This document shows positions 43,282 through 52,628 of a stretch of 64,000 nt of DNA, piece by piece (within the stretch, counting starts at the first letter, position 1; every line of letters begins with the position of its first letter). The stretch is from positions 434,001 to 498,000 of the forward strand of contig NZ_CP062983.1 of the NCBI RefSeq assembly GCF_015500095.1. The letters are read 5' to 3'. The position numbers were made by a program, and so were the translations under genes. This DNA comes from Phototrophicus methaneseepsis (GTDB taxonomy: Bacteria; Chloroflexota; Anaerolineae; Aggregatilineales; Phototrophicaceae). The notes beneath the pieces were generated by a model. That model was not told the DNA's origin. It was given only the letters and a program-made list of their open reading frames with translations, and did no database searches.

Positions 43282-44019
43282 ATGACGGATAAAGTTGCGA
43301 TCATCTCCGATATTCACGGCAATATGGATGCGCTTAAGGCTGTGCTAGCGGATATTCAACAAAGAGGCATCGAGACAATCTACTGCCTGGGCGATCTGGC
43401 GGGCAAGGGGCCGGATGGTGACCAGGTAGTAGATACATGCCGTGATGTTTGCGAGGCCATCGTCAGGGGCAATTGGGATGCCCTATTGCAGAACAAGCAA
43501 GAACACCCGGCGGTGCAGTGGTGGCAAGCACAACTCGGCCCGGAGCGCGTCCAATACCTTGCGAATTTACCCAATTCGCACGATTTCTGGCTGAGTGGGC
43601 AGCACGTTCGCCTGTTCCATGCATCGCATATCAGCGAACATCATCGCATCCGGCAAGATGCCCCCGCCGAGAAACAGCGGGAAATGTTCACCAATACCGA
43701 TTTCACCGGGTTTGACCAGCCAGAACCGGATATTGTCGGCTATGGGGATATTCACGGGGCATTCTTAATATCACCATCTCATAGTCGGAAGTTGTTGTTC
43801 AACGTGGGCAGCGTCGGCAATCCGCTGGATTTGCCTATCCCCGTCTACGTCGTGATGTCCGGGGATGTGGGTAGCAGAGCATCCGGGCCTTTTGGCATTG
43901 AATTTGTGCGCGTCCCTTATGACATTGAGGCGCAGGTCAAGCGTGCCTATGACCTGCAAATGCCGGAAGCGGCACCCTACGCGAGTGAATTACGCACAGC
44001 GGTCTATCGTCATAGCTAG
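43282..44019 (+). CDS. Calcineurin-like metallophosphoesterase
   Basis: 245 residues. Metal-site boxes are in order: ISDIHGNMDAL (D-x-H), CLGDLAGKGPDG (GD), RGNWDALL (GN-W-D, where many relatives have GNHD), then FHASH, and YGDIHGAF in place of the usual GHTH. This pattern fits the YfcE/serine-threonine phosphatase-like or diadenosine polyphosphatase style of enzymes. It lies 25 bases after the aminotransferase, so it is the last gene of the prfA strand run. A related but shorter enzyme is at 56210. Confidence 0.85.
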   Translation: MTDKVAIISDIHGNMDALKAVLADIQQRGIETIYCLGDLAGKGPDGDQVVDTCRDVCEAIVRGNWDALLQNKQEHPAVQWWQAQLGPERVQYLANLPNSHDFWLSGQHVRLFHASHISEHHRIRQDAPAEKQREMFTNTDFTGFDQPEPDIVGYGDIHGAFLISPSHSRKLLFNVGSVGNPLDLPIPVYVVMSGDVGSRASGPFGIEFVRVPYDIEAQVKRAYDLQMPEAAPYASELRTAVYRHS

Positions 44020-44060
44020 AAAAAAGAAGGCAGCCCTATCTGGCGACGCCGCAAGCGCCC

Positions 44061-44978
44061 CTAGCCTACACGCCGGAATGTGACGTAGTAGCTGGTGACG
44101 GCTTGCTCGCCGCTGGCAGTCGTACAGGGGTTGGCGTTAATCGCGCTGGAAATCGGATCGCTCAGGCCGGGCATATCAACGATATAGGATCGGCCTGCTT
44201 CCATTTTGAAATCGGCATATTCCACATCGCGCTCCGGCTTGAGGCCCGTCACAAAGCGATCTTCGCCCCCGTCCCAACGCACGCGGATCATCTCCCCGCC
44301 AATGCCCTGGCCGTTGAAATCCACCACGCGCACTTCAATCAGGCCAGAAAGCTCAGAATCACAATAAGTACCACCAATCCCACCTTCATAGGCGCGTTCC
44401 GGCACAGAAGTGGGCACCACCACAAAAGCCGCCTGTGTCGATTCCGCATCTGGGCGAAGCGTAGGCGTTTTGGTGGGTGGGGGTGGCAGCGTTGGCGTCG
44501 CCGTCGGAACCGATATCGTCGCTTCTAAGACCACCTCGACTTCAGGCAGCAGGCTATCCGCACAACTCTGGCGGCCCTGTAATTCATAGAACGTCTGCAT
44601 GTAACGAATGGCACGCACGCCAGCACTGCTATCGACATAACCGCTACGCGCCAAGTCACAGGCAGCCGTGGCAACAGAGCCGATAGGGTCCAAACCGAGG
44701 TTTAATTCTGATAGACGATTGATCGTCTGGCCCAGGTCACTGTTATACGCATGGCTGAGCATAATGGCGACGACATAATCCGTTTTACTTTCTGGATTAA
44801 GTTGCCGGGGGGTGGTATCAAATTCCTCCAGCGGGGCGATATTCCACGCATAGAACAGGCCGCCGCTCAGGCCAATAACCAACCCAATAAACAGCCCCCA
44901 CCAGGAGACAACATGGCGGGCACGGCTATATTTGCTATCGCGCGGGGGTGTGATGTGCGGCGTGTAGGATTCGCTCAT
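44061..44978 (-). CDS. Single-pass membrane protein, N-terminal part shared with the preceding gene
   Basis: 305 residues. A cytosolic start leads to a helix (WWGLFIGLVIGLSGGLFYAWNIAPLE, about 26-51). A helical extracytoplasmic domain follows, with YVVAIMLSHAYNSDLGQTI, then a TPTLPPPPTKTPT linker near 157 and a beta-rich C-terminal domain (about 205-300) with SGLIEVRVVDFNGQGIGGE. The helix and first domain (G-L-x-Y/I-G-W-N-x-A-P) resemble the protein at 44975-45361, so the two are likely paralogues. Its ATG overlaps that gene's stop (ATGA), so they are coupled. No family known to me. Confidence 0.78.
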   Translation of the reverse strand: MSESYTPHITPPRDSKYSRARHVVSWWGLFIGLVIGLSGGLFYAWNIAPLEEFDTTPRQLNPESKTDYVVAIMLSHAYNSDLGQTINRLSELNLGLDPIGSVATAACDLARSGYVDSSAGVRAIRYMQTFYELQGRQSCADSLLPEVEVVLEATISVPTATPTLPPPPTKTPTLRPDAESTQAAFVVVPTSVPERAYEGGIGGTYCDSELSGLIEVRVVDFNGQGIGGEMIRVRWDGGEDRFVTGLKPERDVEYADFKMEAGRSYIVDMPGLSDPISSAINANPCTTASGEQAVTSYYVTFRRVG

Positions 44979-45361
44979 GAGTTGGTCCCCGCCGCTGGCT
45001 GGAGTTGATAGTAGGGTTCCATAACGGGCGTCAGGCGGCCCAGGCCAGCAGCCAACGCCACCAGCTTACGAATATCTTCCAAATCACGCGAGTTGGAAAT
45101 AAACGTTTCCGTCACTTCCTGCACGTAAAGCGGCACATTCGAGACGCCTAGCACACGCAGACGTTCCACCGCGCCCAGGGCATCCGCGTCTAGCAGGTAG
45201 CCTTCTGCGATCATCACAGTGTATTCTTGTTGGTAGCGCTCTGCTAGTGCTGGCATAGGGCTGTTGATATATTCCGTTGGTGCCAGGTTCCAACCAATGA
45301 ACAAACCAGCCAACAGGCCAGCCACAATCCCTATCCCTATCGAAATGAAAAACCGCTGCAT
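44975..45361 (-). CDS. Small single-pass membrane protein, paralogue of the next gene
   Basis: 128 residues. A helix at about 5-27 (ISIGIGIVAGLLAGLFIGWNLAP) is followed by a helical domain, YQQEYTVMIAEGYLLDADALGAVERLRVLG, with the same TM-GWN-AP arrangement as the downstream protein. No enzyme motif is visible. The stop overlaps the next ATG by four bases, which implies coupled synthesis in one membrane complex. The PP2C-like/propeller gene is 151 bases upstream on the same strand and may belong to the same unit. Confidence 0.75.
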   Translation of the reverse strand: MQRFFISIGIGIVAGLLAGLFIGWNLAPTEYINSPMPALAERYQQEYTVMIAEGYLLDADALGAVERLRVLGVSNVPLYVQEVTETFISNSRDLEDIRKLVALAAGLGRLTPVMEPYYQLQPAAGTNS

Positions 45362-45512
45362 AGATTTAGATTCCAGGTGATGTGCTGATGATCTGCCGAA
45401 TAGACGACTATCCCGGCATGTTTATTTATCATAATCGCGCATGATGGCATCGCAAGGTAAAGAAACCGCCTGCCACCCCACGTTCTGGCAGCGAAAACAG
45501 CCGCCAGGGCGC

Positions 45513-47609
45513 TTACTCATCCATGCGGAGGGCGTAAATCGCGTTACCCGTCCCCGCGTAAATCAGCCGCTGACCCGGGTCAACCGTGACAGCGCTGAGT
45601 CGCTCAAAGATGCTCTCGTCGTAAACGCGATAAGTCGCATGGTAAGTTCCGATCAGGCCCGTCTCGAAGATGGAGCGCGTCTGAAGGCTGATGAGATATA
45701 AGCCAGGGAGCAAGTTCCCGCTCAGGTACATGTGCTGTAAGCCAGAATCAGACGGGTCCTGGCCGGGTGGGAAGTTCGCAAAGGCGAAATCCAGGGATTC
45801 ACCACCGCGGTGACGCGTCATATAGCCGTCACCGTAGAGCACGTAAATATCGCCATCCTGCGTAATGGCAAAATCAACAGCATCGACAAGCTGTGGCAGG
45901 CTTGTCCCGGTGAAGTACTCTCGCGGGCGATCCGGGTACAGGTTCGATGTCGGCTGGTAGCGCCAAATCTGGTTTGCACCGGAATCCAAGATATAGAAGT
46001 TGCCGGTACGGTTAAAGACCTGGATAGCTGTCGGGTTGCGCAGTAAATCTGTATTGAGCTGTTGGGCGGAGCAATCCGTAATCAGGTTCAATGCACAGGA
46101 GATCAAGACGCCATTCACATCCAGCGCCAGCACATTCCGCTCGCTAAGCGTCATATCAACCAGCTCACCCACAATAAGCCCGCTGACGGCAGCCCCTGCG
46201 CGCATACTCGTCACCGGGTTCTGAGCAATCGCCTCATCCCCATTGGTATTGAGCTGAACGCGATAAATCGTATCCAGGGCACTATCCAGCACATACAGAT
46301 CCGTCCCCTGGAGGATCATACGCTCAATCGTCGCACCAGGGATCACGGCCACGGGCTTGGCTTCTCTACGAGAAACTTGGTTGATACGATCAAGCGTATC
46401 CTGGGCTTCTCGTTTGAGGGCATCAATGACCGGGTCGCCTGTACGCTCCGCCTGGCACTCAGCGATATTCGCCAGCACCACTTCCCACGTATTGACCACT
46501 GCCGCTGTCTGGGAGGAATCAATGCCGCGTGCGACCTGCGCATTCGCCATCGCATTCTCCACACAGGTATCGTAGCGTGTTTCGCCCAGGCCACCGACCC
46601 AGGAAAGCACCACCACCAGTACCAGCGCGAGCGGCAGCGCAATCGCCGATGTGATAATCACAGACGTGGGTACGAGAGGTTTATCATCTTGCTTACGCTT
46701 AAAGACCTTGGCGGCCACATCGCCCAGGGCTTCCATACCCGTCCCCGCGCTTTTGGCCGTCTCGCCGATGCCCTGCTGCATGCGGCGGCCAATCTTCTTC
46801 GCCGGGTTCTGACGGCGGCGTGCTTCAGCAACGCGCACAGCTTCCTGCTGGATATTGGTACGCGCCTGGGTGATCGTCTGGCTCAGCGCACGACTATCTT
46901 CACCTTCCGCCGCGATGACGGGTATCTTCCGCTCAGGGATGACGAATTCCGTGGCGATAAGCTGCGTCTGCAACGTAATGAGCGTCTTGAACTCATTGAG
47001 GACATCTTCAAGCGTCTTGGCGACCATTGCCTGCGTAATACGCGCCAGCGTGACTTCTCGGATGCCAGCATCCACAAGCAGCAAACGCGTGCCACTGTCG
47101 ATGATGAAGCGCTTCATATCGACTTCTGGGATGGGCTGTGTGCCCAACGGTGCCATAAAGAGCTTCTCATCACTGCTGAAGTCTTCCGGCAGGGTGAATG
47201 TATCGCCGCTGTAACGCAGCAGCGCCACCGCCGCGCCGGAGCGTGCGATATAAAGTTCATCGTCGCGCAAAACAGCACAAATCATGTGTGCTTCGTAGTG
47301 GCTGCGACCACTCTGGTTATGCTCATAGAGGTTGTGATTCAGCGTGTTGAAGACATCACGCAGTGCAGAGGTCACGCTGCCCGTATTGCTAAAGTAGCGC
47401 TCAGCGCTCATGCGCGCCATCTGTTCGTAAAATGTGGTTGGCACCACGCGGCCAGAGGGCAATACCAGCGAGAAGAATGTATCGACATCGCGCCCGCGTG
47501 CCGCATTCTTTGGCGCTGTCTGCACCAGGGAACCCGGCGGCGTCGTATTGATCGCGCGGCCCCCTGCAATATACAAATGCCCGACAAGTGCTTCTAATTC
47601 AAACGGCAT
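45513..47609 (-). CDS. PP2C-like domain - membrane helix - beta-propeller protein
   Basis: 698 residues. Residues about 1-235 look like a PP2C phosphatase-like fold (DVDTFFSLVL near 42, AHMICAVLRDDELYIARSGAAVALLR near 110, LLLVDAGIREV near 178), but several metal-binding Asp positions appear changed, so activity is doubtful. A basic linker and a membrane helix (SVIITSAIALPLALVLVVVL, about 320-340) lead to an outside part with a short coiled segment. A propeller-like repeat region spans about 410-698 (TIYRVQLNTNGDEAI, FYILDSGANQIWRY, IYVLYGDGYMTRH, LIYAGTGNAIYAL). An inside phosphatase-like module joined to an outside propeller suggests transmembrane signalling, which is inference. It heads the three-gene minus-strand run. 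Confidence 0.72.
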   Translation of the reverse strand: MPFELEALVGHLYIAGGRAINTTPPGSLVQTAPKNAARGRDVDTFFSLVLPSGRVVPTTFYEQMARMSAERYFSNTGSVTSALRDVFNTLNHNLYEHNQSGRSHYEAHMICAVLRDDELYIARSGAAVALLRYSGDTFTLPEDFSSDEKLFMAPLGTQPIPEVDMKRFIIDSGTRLLLVDAGIREVTLARITQAMVAKTLEDVLNEFKTLITLQTQLIATEFVIPERKIPVIAAEGEDSRALSQTITQARTNIQQEAVRVAEARRRQNPAKKIGRRMQQGIGETAKSAGTGMEALGDVAAKVFKRKQDDKPLVPTSVIITSAIALPLALVLVVVLSWVGGLGETRYDTCVENAMANAQVARGIDSSQTAAVVNTWEVVLANIAECQAERTGDPVIDALKREAQDTLDRINQVSRREAKPVAVIPGATIERMILQGTDLYVLDSALDTIYRVQLNTNGDEAIAQNPVTSMRAGAAVSGLIVGELVDMTLSERNVLALDVNGVLISCALNLITDCSAQQLNTDLLRNPTAIQVFNRTGNFYILDSGANQIWRYQPTSNLYPDRPREYFTGTSLPQLVDAVDFAITQDGDIYVLYGDGYMTRHRGGESLDFAFANFPPGQDPSDSGLQHMYLSGNLLPGLYLISLQTRSIFETGLIGTYHATYRVYDESIFERLSAVTVDPGQRLIYAGTGNAIYALRMDE

Positions 47610-47836
47610 AAGACAATCACATTATGCTTTTCATCATGGATGTAACCAGGACATGGCTGACAAGATAGGATCCACAAGACATGACGTACAGGATCTGTGT
47701 TTATCTATTGTACATGCAACTGCCGACAGTCACATGACGCGATGAGCATATCCAGTCAGTTCATACTGAGCCATATTGTACACATTTAAATGCCCCTGGT
47801 CAGGGAAGATGGCGCAGAAGGTGACGTAAAGCAGGT

Positions 47837-48202
47837 TTAATCTTCAAATAAGCGCTCTGCGATCTCCATCACCTGCCTGGGTAAAATCGGTTTGATGAAG
47901 AATTGACCATTTTGAACAGAATCCAGGGCAGAAGCATATTCTTTGGCGGAACTGGCAACAAGAATAAATGTTTCTTTTAAACGAGGTTGGCGCACCACAT
48001 AGTCGATGAGATCTTTGCCGTTGATATTCGGCAGTAACATATCCATCATAATCAGCCGGGGCGTATACGCCTGCAACAAATCTAAGCCGCCTGTGCCTTC
48101 GCTTGCCATCAAAACCCGATAGCCAACTCGCGATAAAATACGTTCATACATAATGGCAAGAGCAGTCTCGTCTTCGATAACGATGGCTAAGTCGCGTTCC
48201 AT
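47837..48202 (-). CDS. Single-domain response regulator
   Basis: 121 residues from the ATG at 48202; a GTG two codons earlier is also in frame. It is a stand-alone receiver: acidic residues EDE near 10, phospho-acceptor Asp in LIMMDMLLP near 53, Ser-Ser in LVASSAKE and Lys in FFIKPI. There is no output domain, so it should act through protein contacts. No histidine kinase is adjacent. It lies between the PP2C-like gene and the Bax-inhibitor gene, with wide gaps on both sides. Confidence 0.9.
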   Translation of the reverse strand: MERDLAIVIEDETALAIMYERILSRVGYRVLMASEGTGGLDLLQAYTPRLIMMDMLLPNINGKDLIDYVVRQPRLKETFILVASSAKEYASALDSVQNGQFFIKPILPRQVMEIAERLFED

Positions 48203-48569
48203 GATCACGATTATCTTAAATCCTGTACGTCAGATGTGCAGACAGCACGTTTCCCGGTAACCCAACCCCGAATATTTACCCGATGATGTACCCTGTTACG
48301 TGTGAATTGTATAACAATTCACAAACCCCCGTCGATCCAGTATAAACTATAGCGCTATAAATATTGTTAGAACATAGTTTGTATTTTAGGTTAACAGTCA
48401 TCACACATGGTTCATTAACATAAGATTGATGATATGAGAAACTTATATCGATTCTTTTGGCTTGTTTCTTACAGCATCCCTTAAGAAGCGCGGGAAATAA
48501 AAAGAAAAACGGGACCTGACGGCCCCGTTTTCATTGGTTTTGTGTATGGCTTTATTGTCGCGACATGCG
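48203..48569. other. Intergenic region, AT-rich
   Basis: 367 bases. Apart from the terminator at 48506-48531 nothing was recognised. The response-regulator promoter must lie in the AT-rich part (48210-48440). Confidence 0.4.
48502..48531 (-). terminator. Rho-independent terminator of the Bax-inhibitor gene
   Basis: AAAACGGG pairs with CCCGTTTT (48506-48513, 48524-48531). The A-run on the plus strand gives the U-tract in the minus direction, about 40 bases after the stop. Confidence 0.8.
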
Positions 48570-49346
48570 TTAGTCGCGGTTGCCTGCGAAGATACGCAGC
48601 AAGTACATGAACAGGTTGATGAAATCCAGGTACAGCGTCAGCGCACCCATGATACTCAACCGGGTCATGGCATCGCTCTTCTGGCGCATTTCCGGCATGG
48701 CGGCCATCCGCTTGATCTTCTGGGTATCATACGCCGTCAACGCGGTGAAGATGAGCACACCCGCAGCACTAATGATGAAATCCAGCATCGTGCTCTGCAT
48801 AAATATATTGACAACACTGGCGATGATCAGGCCGATCAGAGCCATCAACAGGAAGGTGCCGAACTTGCTCAGGTCAATTTTGGTGGTGTAACCAATGACG
48901 GTCATCACACCAAAAAGGCCGGCTGTCGTAGCAAATGCCTTCGCAATCGCCCAGAGCCCTTCGCTAGCCGGGGCATACCCACCAGGGACAGGTTCCGCCG
49001 TAATGCCGAAGAAAACGGCACCCAACGTCACACCCATCGTAGCGGCATAGACGAAGAATAAGCCCAGCGCCATCGTTGGCGAAATCCGGTTAATAGCCCA
49101 GCTCAGGCCAAAGACGATGCCCAACTGGACGACTAACAGGATAATCCAGCCTGTAGCGAAAGCGCTCAACAGTTCCGGATTGCTATAAACCGCTGACGTG
49201 ACCAGATAGGACACGCCAGCCGTGACCAATAAACCCAGGCCCATCCACATATAGACCAACCGCATCAACGGTTGGAGATCAATTTGCACATTCGATAGGA
49301 AGCCAGAATCACGTTGGATCGCTGACTCAAAGTTGTAGTCCTGCAT
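48570..49346 (-). CDS. Bax inhibitor-1 / YccA family membrane protein
   Basis: 258 residues with seven hydrophobic helices between about 30 and 250. MGLGLLVTAGVSYLVTSAV, ALGLFFVYAATMGVTLGAVFFG, FATTAGLFGVMTVIGYTTKIDL and LIFTALTAYDTQKIKRMA, with the conserved Asp of the last loop, match the TMBIM/BI-1 family, whose bacterial members are linked to proton or calcium leak and to protease control (YccA). The C-terminus LYLDFINLFMYLLRIFAGNRD is the standard ending. It is monocistronic with its own terminator. Confidence 0.95.
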   Translation of the reverse strand: MQDYNFESAIQRDSGFLSNVQIDLQPLMRLVYMWMGLGLLVTAGVSYLVTSAVYSNPELLSAFATGWIILLVVQLGIVFGLSWAINRISPTMALGLFFVYAATMGVTLGAVFFGITAEPVPGGYAPASEGLWAIAKAFATTAGLFGVMTVIGYTTKIDLSKFGTFLLMALIGLIIASVVNIFMQSTMLDFIISAAGVLIFTALTAYDTQKIKRMAAMPEMRQKSDAMTRLSIMGALTLYLDFINLFMYLLRIFAGNRD

Positions 49347-49522
49347 AGGTACCTACTCCACTAAACCATCTCTTACACGCTTATACACGCTTGATTGCAC
49401 TTATTATAACGATATTTTTGGGCCAGGGCCCCCAAATACTGGGGTGAATTAACGCATATTTTACGTTATGCACGGCTGGCGTTTAATTTCGCGGCCCATA
49501 AGCTTTCTCTACGCCGGGTGCC

Positions 49523-49966
49523 CTATTCTTGCGCTAGTTCCGGCTCATACTCCAGGATTGCATGCCGCCAGCTATCCGGTACGGGGGCACTGACTCGTTT
49601 TTGATAATCATAAGCGACCATAACAGTCTTCGCACGGGCAACAGCTTCTGGCGCGGCGCTCATATGCTGCCGGAACATCACATACTCCAGATCAAAGCTC
49701 TTGGTACCCAGCCGAACACAACGCGTATAAACTGTAACGGCATCGCCGAAGATAACAGGCAGCATATAATCGACTTCGACATGGGCAAGGATGAGACCAA
49801 GGGTATCCCAGTTACCTTGCCAACTACAGACTTGCTGCACATAATGGATGCGGGCTTGTTCCATATAGGTCAGGTACTTAGCATGATTCACATGGCCCAT
49901 AATATCAATATCAGCAAAACGGACACTGATAGGTGTTTCATGACGAAAGCCTTCTGGCAGGGGCAT
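49523..49966 (-). CDS. Acyl-CoA thioesterase, hotdog fold
   Basis: 147 residues from the ATG at 49966, which TTGGAG precedes; the frame extends four codons to a TTG. VRFADIDIMGHVNHAKYLTYMEQAR near residue 17 is the 4-hydroxybenzoyl-CoA thioesterase/YbgC signature, with the catalytic Asp and helix. VDYMLPVIFGDAVTVYTRC follows in the expected place. It likely hydrolyses short or medium acyl-CoA. The start is about 160 bases from the divergent FolC gene. Confidence 0.9.
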   Translation of the reverse strand: MPLPEGFRHETPISVRFADIDIMGHVNHAKYLTYMEQARIHYVQQVCSWQGNWDTLGLILAHVEVDYMLPVIFGDAVTVYTRCVRLGTKSFDLEYVMFRQHMSAAPEAVARAKTVMVAYDYQKRVSAPVPDSWRHAILEYEPELAQE

Positions 49967-50124
49967 AACAATCTCCAAACAAGTATTTCTAATGGAATCA
50001 CTTTAACCCAATTATCACAACACACCACTTGGACAAAGATTATATCCTAACATATCGTCTTGAATGGCTACTGAAGCGGAGCGCTCTTCACCGTATAATA
50101 CCCGGATACACAAGGGAGTTCGAC

Positions 50125-51483
50125 ATGCGCTTTACGACTGAGCATGATGCGATTGCTTATATCTTCTCCACCCGGGACCGAATGGTAAAAATACCACATG
50201 GCCTGGATGAAAACGTCCGTGATCCTTCCATCACACGCCGCATGTTGATGCGCGCAAACCTGAACCTGGAAGGCCGCGAATATGTGACGATTACGGGTAG
50301 CAAAGGCAAGGGCAGCACAGCCGCCCTGTGCGCCAAATTGTTGCAGCATCTGGGGCATACTGTCGGCTTACTGACGAGTCCCCATCTCATCACATGGTAC
50401 GAGCGCATCCGTGTGAATGGCCGCAGCATCCCACAGGAAGATTTTCTGCGTATCCTTTCGGATCTCTCGCCTGTGATTGATCTGGAAGCCTCCCGGTTGG
50501 AGCCGCAGCAATATATCAGCCCACAGGGCATTTTGCTGCTGATCGCACTGCGCTACTTTGATGAGCAGGGCGTCAATGCCGCTGTGCTGGAAGTTGGGCG
50601 CGGTGGGCGCTATGACGATGTGACGATGGTCCCGAACAGGCTGGCTCTGTTCACACCCATCATCATTGAGCACGCCCAATATCTGGGTGATACCCTGGAG
50701 CGCATTGCATGGCACAAAAGCGGCATCATTGATACAGGCAGTTATGCTTACAGCGTCCCCCAATCGCGCGAGGTGCTGGACGTGCTGCAACGCGAGGCCG
50801 ACGTCAAAAGTGCAGAGTTCTATTGGCTCAGCCGTATCGACATGCCGGAATACCTGGGCGAGACAGAAAACGGCCAGCGTATGAAGCTGGGCCGTTATGG
50901 CGAATGCGAGCTTTCGCTGTTGGGGCGTTATCAATTGGAAAATGCGGCCCTGGCCGTGCAGGGTGTCGGCAATATGCACGCCCGTCTGAAAGGCATCCCC
51001 CATGGCAGCCAGGAATATGTCGATGCAATCCGGGCCGGGTTAGCAGACGTCCGCTGGCCGGGCCGGATGCACAAATTACAGGATAACCCGCTCGTGATCG
51101 TCGATGGTGCGGTTAACACGCTCTCTGCAAAGAGCTTCCTCGATAGCGCGGAAGGTCGCCTGACGCACCCTGTGGTGACCGTCCTGGGCGTACCACAGGA
51201 TCGCGATTATCAGGCTGTATACGAGCTATATGCCCAGAAGAGCGATGCCATGGTCATTACGAGCAGCACCATTAATCCGCGTATCCTCTTCCCGGATGAA
51301 GAAACGGCCCTGACGACAGCACAAGCCTATATCAGTGACGTGCAATACCGCGATACCCTACCAGAAGCGCTGGAGGCCGCTTATGCCAAAGCCGGCAAAG
51401 AAGGTACCGTGCTGTTAGGCGTGGCCCAACCGCTAGTGGGCGAAGCCATGATATTGTGGGATGTGGATATGACGCAGATATAG
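50125..51483 (+). CDS. folC: Folylpolyglutamate/dihydrofolate synthase-like Mur ligase
   Basis: 452 residues from the ATG at 50125, with AGGGAG just upstream; the open frame begins 32 codons earlier. The P-loop TGSKGKGSTAALCAKLLQ near 71, TSPHLITWYERIRVNG near 97 and VLEVGRGGRYDDV near 166 match FolC, where the Gly-rich segment is normally LEVGLGGRLDAT. The C-terminal domain has VIVDGAVNTLSAKSF, where FolC usually has DGAHNP. It would ligate glutamate to folates. The small departures leave a related Mur-type ligase as an alternative. A TATAAT at 50094-50099 is a likely -10. Confidence 0.8.
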   Translation: MRFTTEHDAIAYIFSTRDRMVKIPHGLDENVRDPSITRRMLMRANLNLEGREYVTITGSKGKGSTAALCAKLLQHLGHTVGLLTSPHLITWYERIRVNGRSIPQEDFLRILSDLSPVIDLEASRLEPQQYISPQGILLLIALRYFDEQGVNAAVLEVGRGGRYDDVTMVPNRLALFTPIIIEHAQYLGDTLERIAWHKSGIIDTGSYAYSVPQSREVLDVLQREADVKSAEFYWLSRIDMPEYLGETENGQRMKLGRYGECELSLLGRYQLENAALAVQGVGNMHARLKGIPHGSQEYVDAIRAGLADVRWPGRMHKLQDNPLVIVDGAVNTLSAKSFLDSAEGRLTHPVVTVLGVPQDRDYQAVYELYAQKSDAMVITSSTINPRILFPDEETALTTAQAYISDVQYRDTLPEALEAAYAKAGKEGTVLLGVAQPLVGEAMILWDVDMTQI

Positions 51484-51528
51484 GCTTTTTATAGGCATTC
51501 ACATAGACAAATTAGATCCAGCGTGGCC

Positions 51529-52515
51529 TCAATAGCCTGCTTTCAGATCAACCTGATGCGGTACAGGTTCACCACGGGCAGCCGCATTGAGATAATCCGC
51601 GATGGCATCCATGCGCATCCGCTCAATTTCCGGGTTGCCAGCGGCCCCGGCCCGATGTGGGCTCATAACGATGTTATCCAACTCGTGGAATGGCACATCA
51701 GCCGGGGGCGTATTGCTCTGGGATGCTTCATCCTGTGGGTAGTTGTACCAGACTTCAATGCCCGCACCATAGAGGTGACCGCTTTTAAGTGCATTGTACA
51801 GCGCGTACTGGTCAATCACCGGGCCACGGCCCACATTCACCACAATAGCCCCCGCTGGCAGCAAGGCCAGTTCAGTTTCGCCAATCAGGCCGATTGTCTC
51901 CGGCGTGGCAGGCAGTGCCACCATGAGCACATCTGCCAGGGGTAGCAAATCGGGCAATTGATCAATCGTGTAAATATCATGGGTAGGGTCTGCTTCTCGC
52001 CGCCGCACACCGATGACGCGCATCTCCATCCCACGTAGTACCGGGGCCATATAACGGCCAATCGAGCCATAGCCCAGGATGAGCGCGGTCTTCCGATAGA
52101 GCAAGGTCAATGGATATGGCTCATTGCGCGCCACCCAATCATGCTTCCTGAACTCACGGTCGGAAGGCACAATGCTGCTCGCCGTTGCAAAGAGCAGGGC
52201 AAGGCCCATTTCCGCTGTTGGCGGCGTGTTGTGATGCAAATTATGTACGCTGATTTGTGGGTAATCTTGCATCAGTTCACGCGTTGGCGCGGGCAACCCC
52301 GCAAAGGGGATAATCAGCATCCGCAGGTTCGGGCTGGCTTCTAACTGTTCCGGCGTTGGGCGGCCATTAATGAGGACGTGATAGCTGGCGTCCTGCGGCA
52401 TATCGCCATAAGTGATGGTCACGGCATCATCGACGCGGCTTTGCAGGTACGTGATTAAACGCTCGAAGCCTGTATCCATCGGGTCGCGCAGCCAATGCGC
52501 TTTGATTTGGGGCAT
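51529..52515 (-). CDS. D-2-hydroxyacid dehydrogenase
   Basis: 328 residues from the ATG at 52515, which AAAGAG precedes; the frame extends five codons to a GTG. The NAD site is LILGYGSIGRYMAPVLRGM near 146. The catalytic Arg is in VNVGRGPVID, and the His in MSPHRAGAAGNPE near 295. This is the usual order for phosphoglycerate/lactate/glyoxylate reductase-type enzymes. The N-terminal half is weakly conserved, so the substrate cannot be told. It is convergent with folC. Confidence 0.92.
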   Translation of the reverse strand: MPQIKAHWLRDPMDTGFERLITYLQSRVDDAVTITYGDMPQDASYHVLINGRPTPEQLEASPNLRMLIIPFAGLPAPTRELMQDYPQISVHNLHHNTPPTAEMGLALLFATASSIVPSDREFRKHDWVARNEPYPLTLLYRKTALILGYGSIGRYMAPVLRGMEMRVIGVRRREADPTHDIYTIDQLPDLLPLADVLMVALPATPETIGLIGETELALLPAGAIVVNVGRGPVIDQYALYNALKSGHLYGAGIEVWYNYPQDEASQSNTPPADVPFHELDNIVMSPHRAGAAGNPEIERMRMDAIADYLNAAARGEPVPHQVDLKAGY

Positions 52516-52628
52516 GGTCATCTCTTTCACGACGTCGGTTATGCCTAGACCATACCACGCAGCATCTCATCCGGCGATAGACACCTGTATACCATCGGTA
52601 TTGCTTTTAAACGTCCTGAAAAAAGGGC

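Noticed and set aside
46062-47597. 511-codon open frame on the plus strand opposite the PP2C-like gene
   Set aside because: It is an antisense shadow: residue content is unnatural (rich in Arg, His and Cys), there is no ribosome site, and the minus-strand frame has coherent domains.
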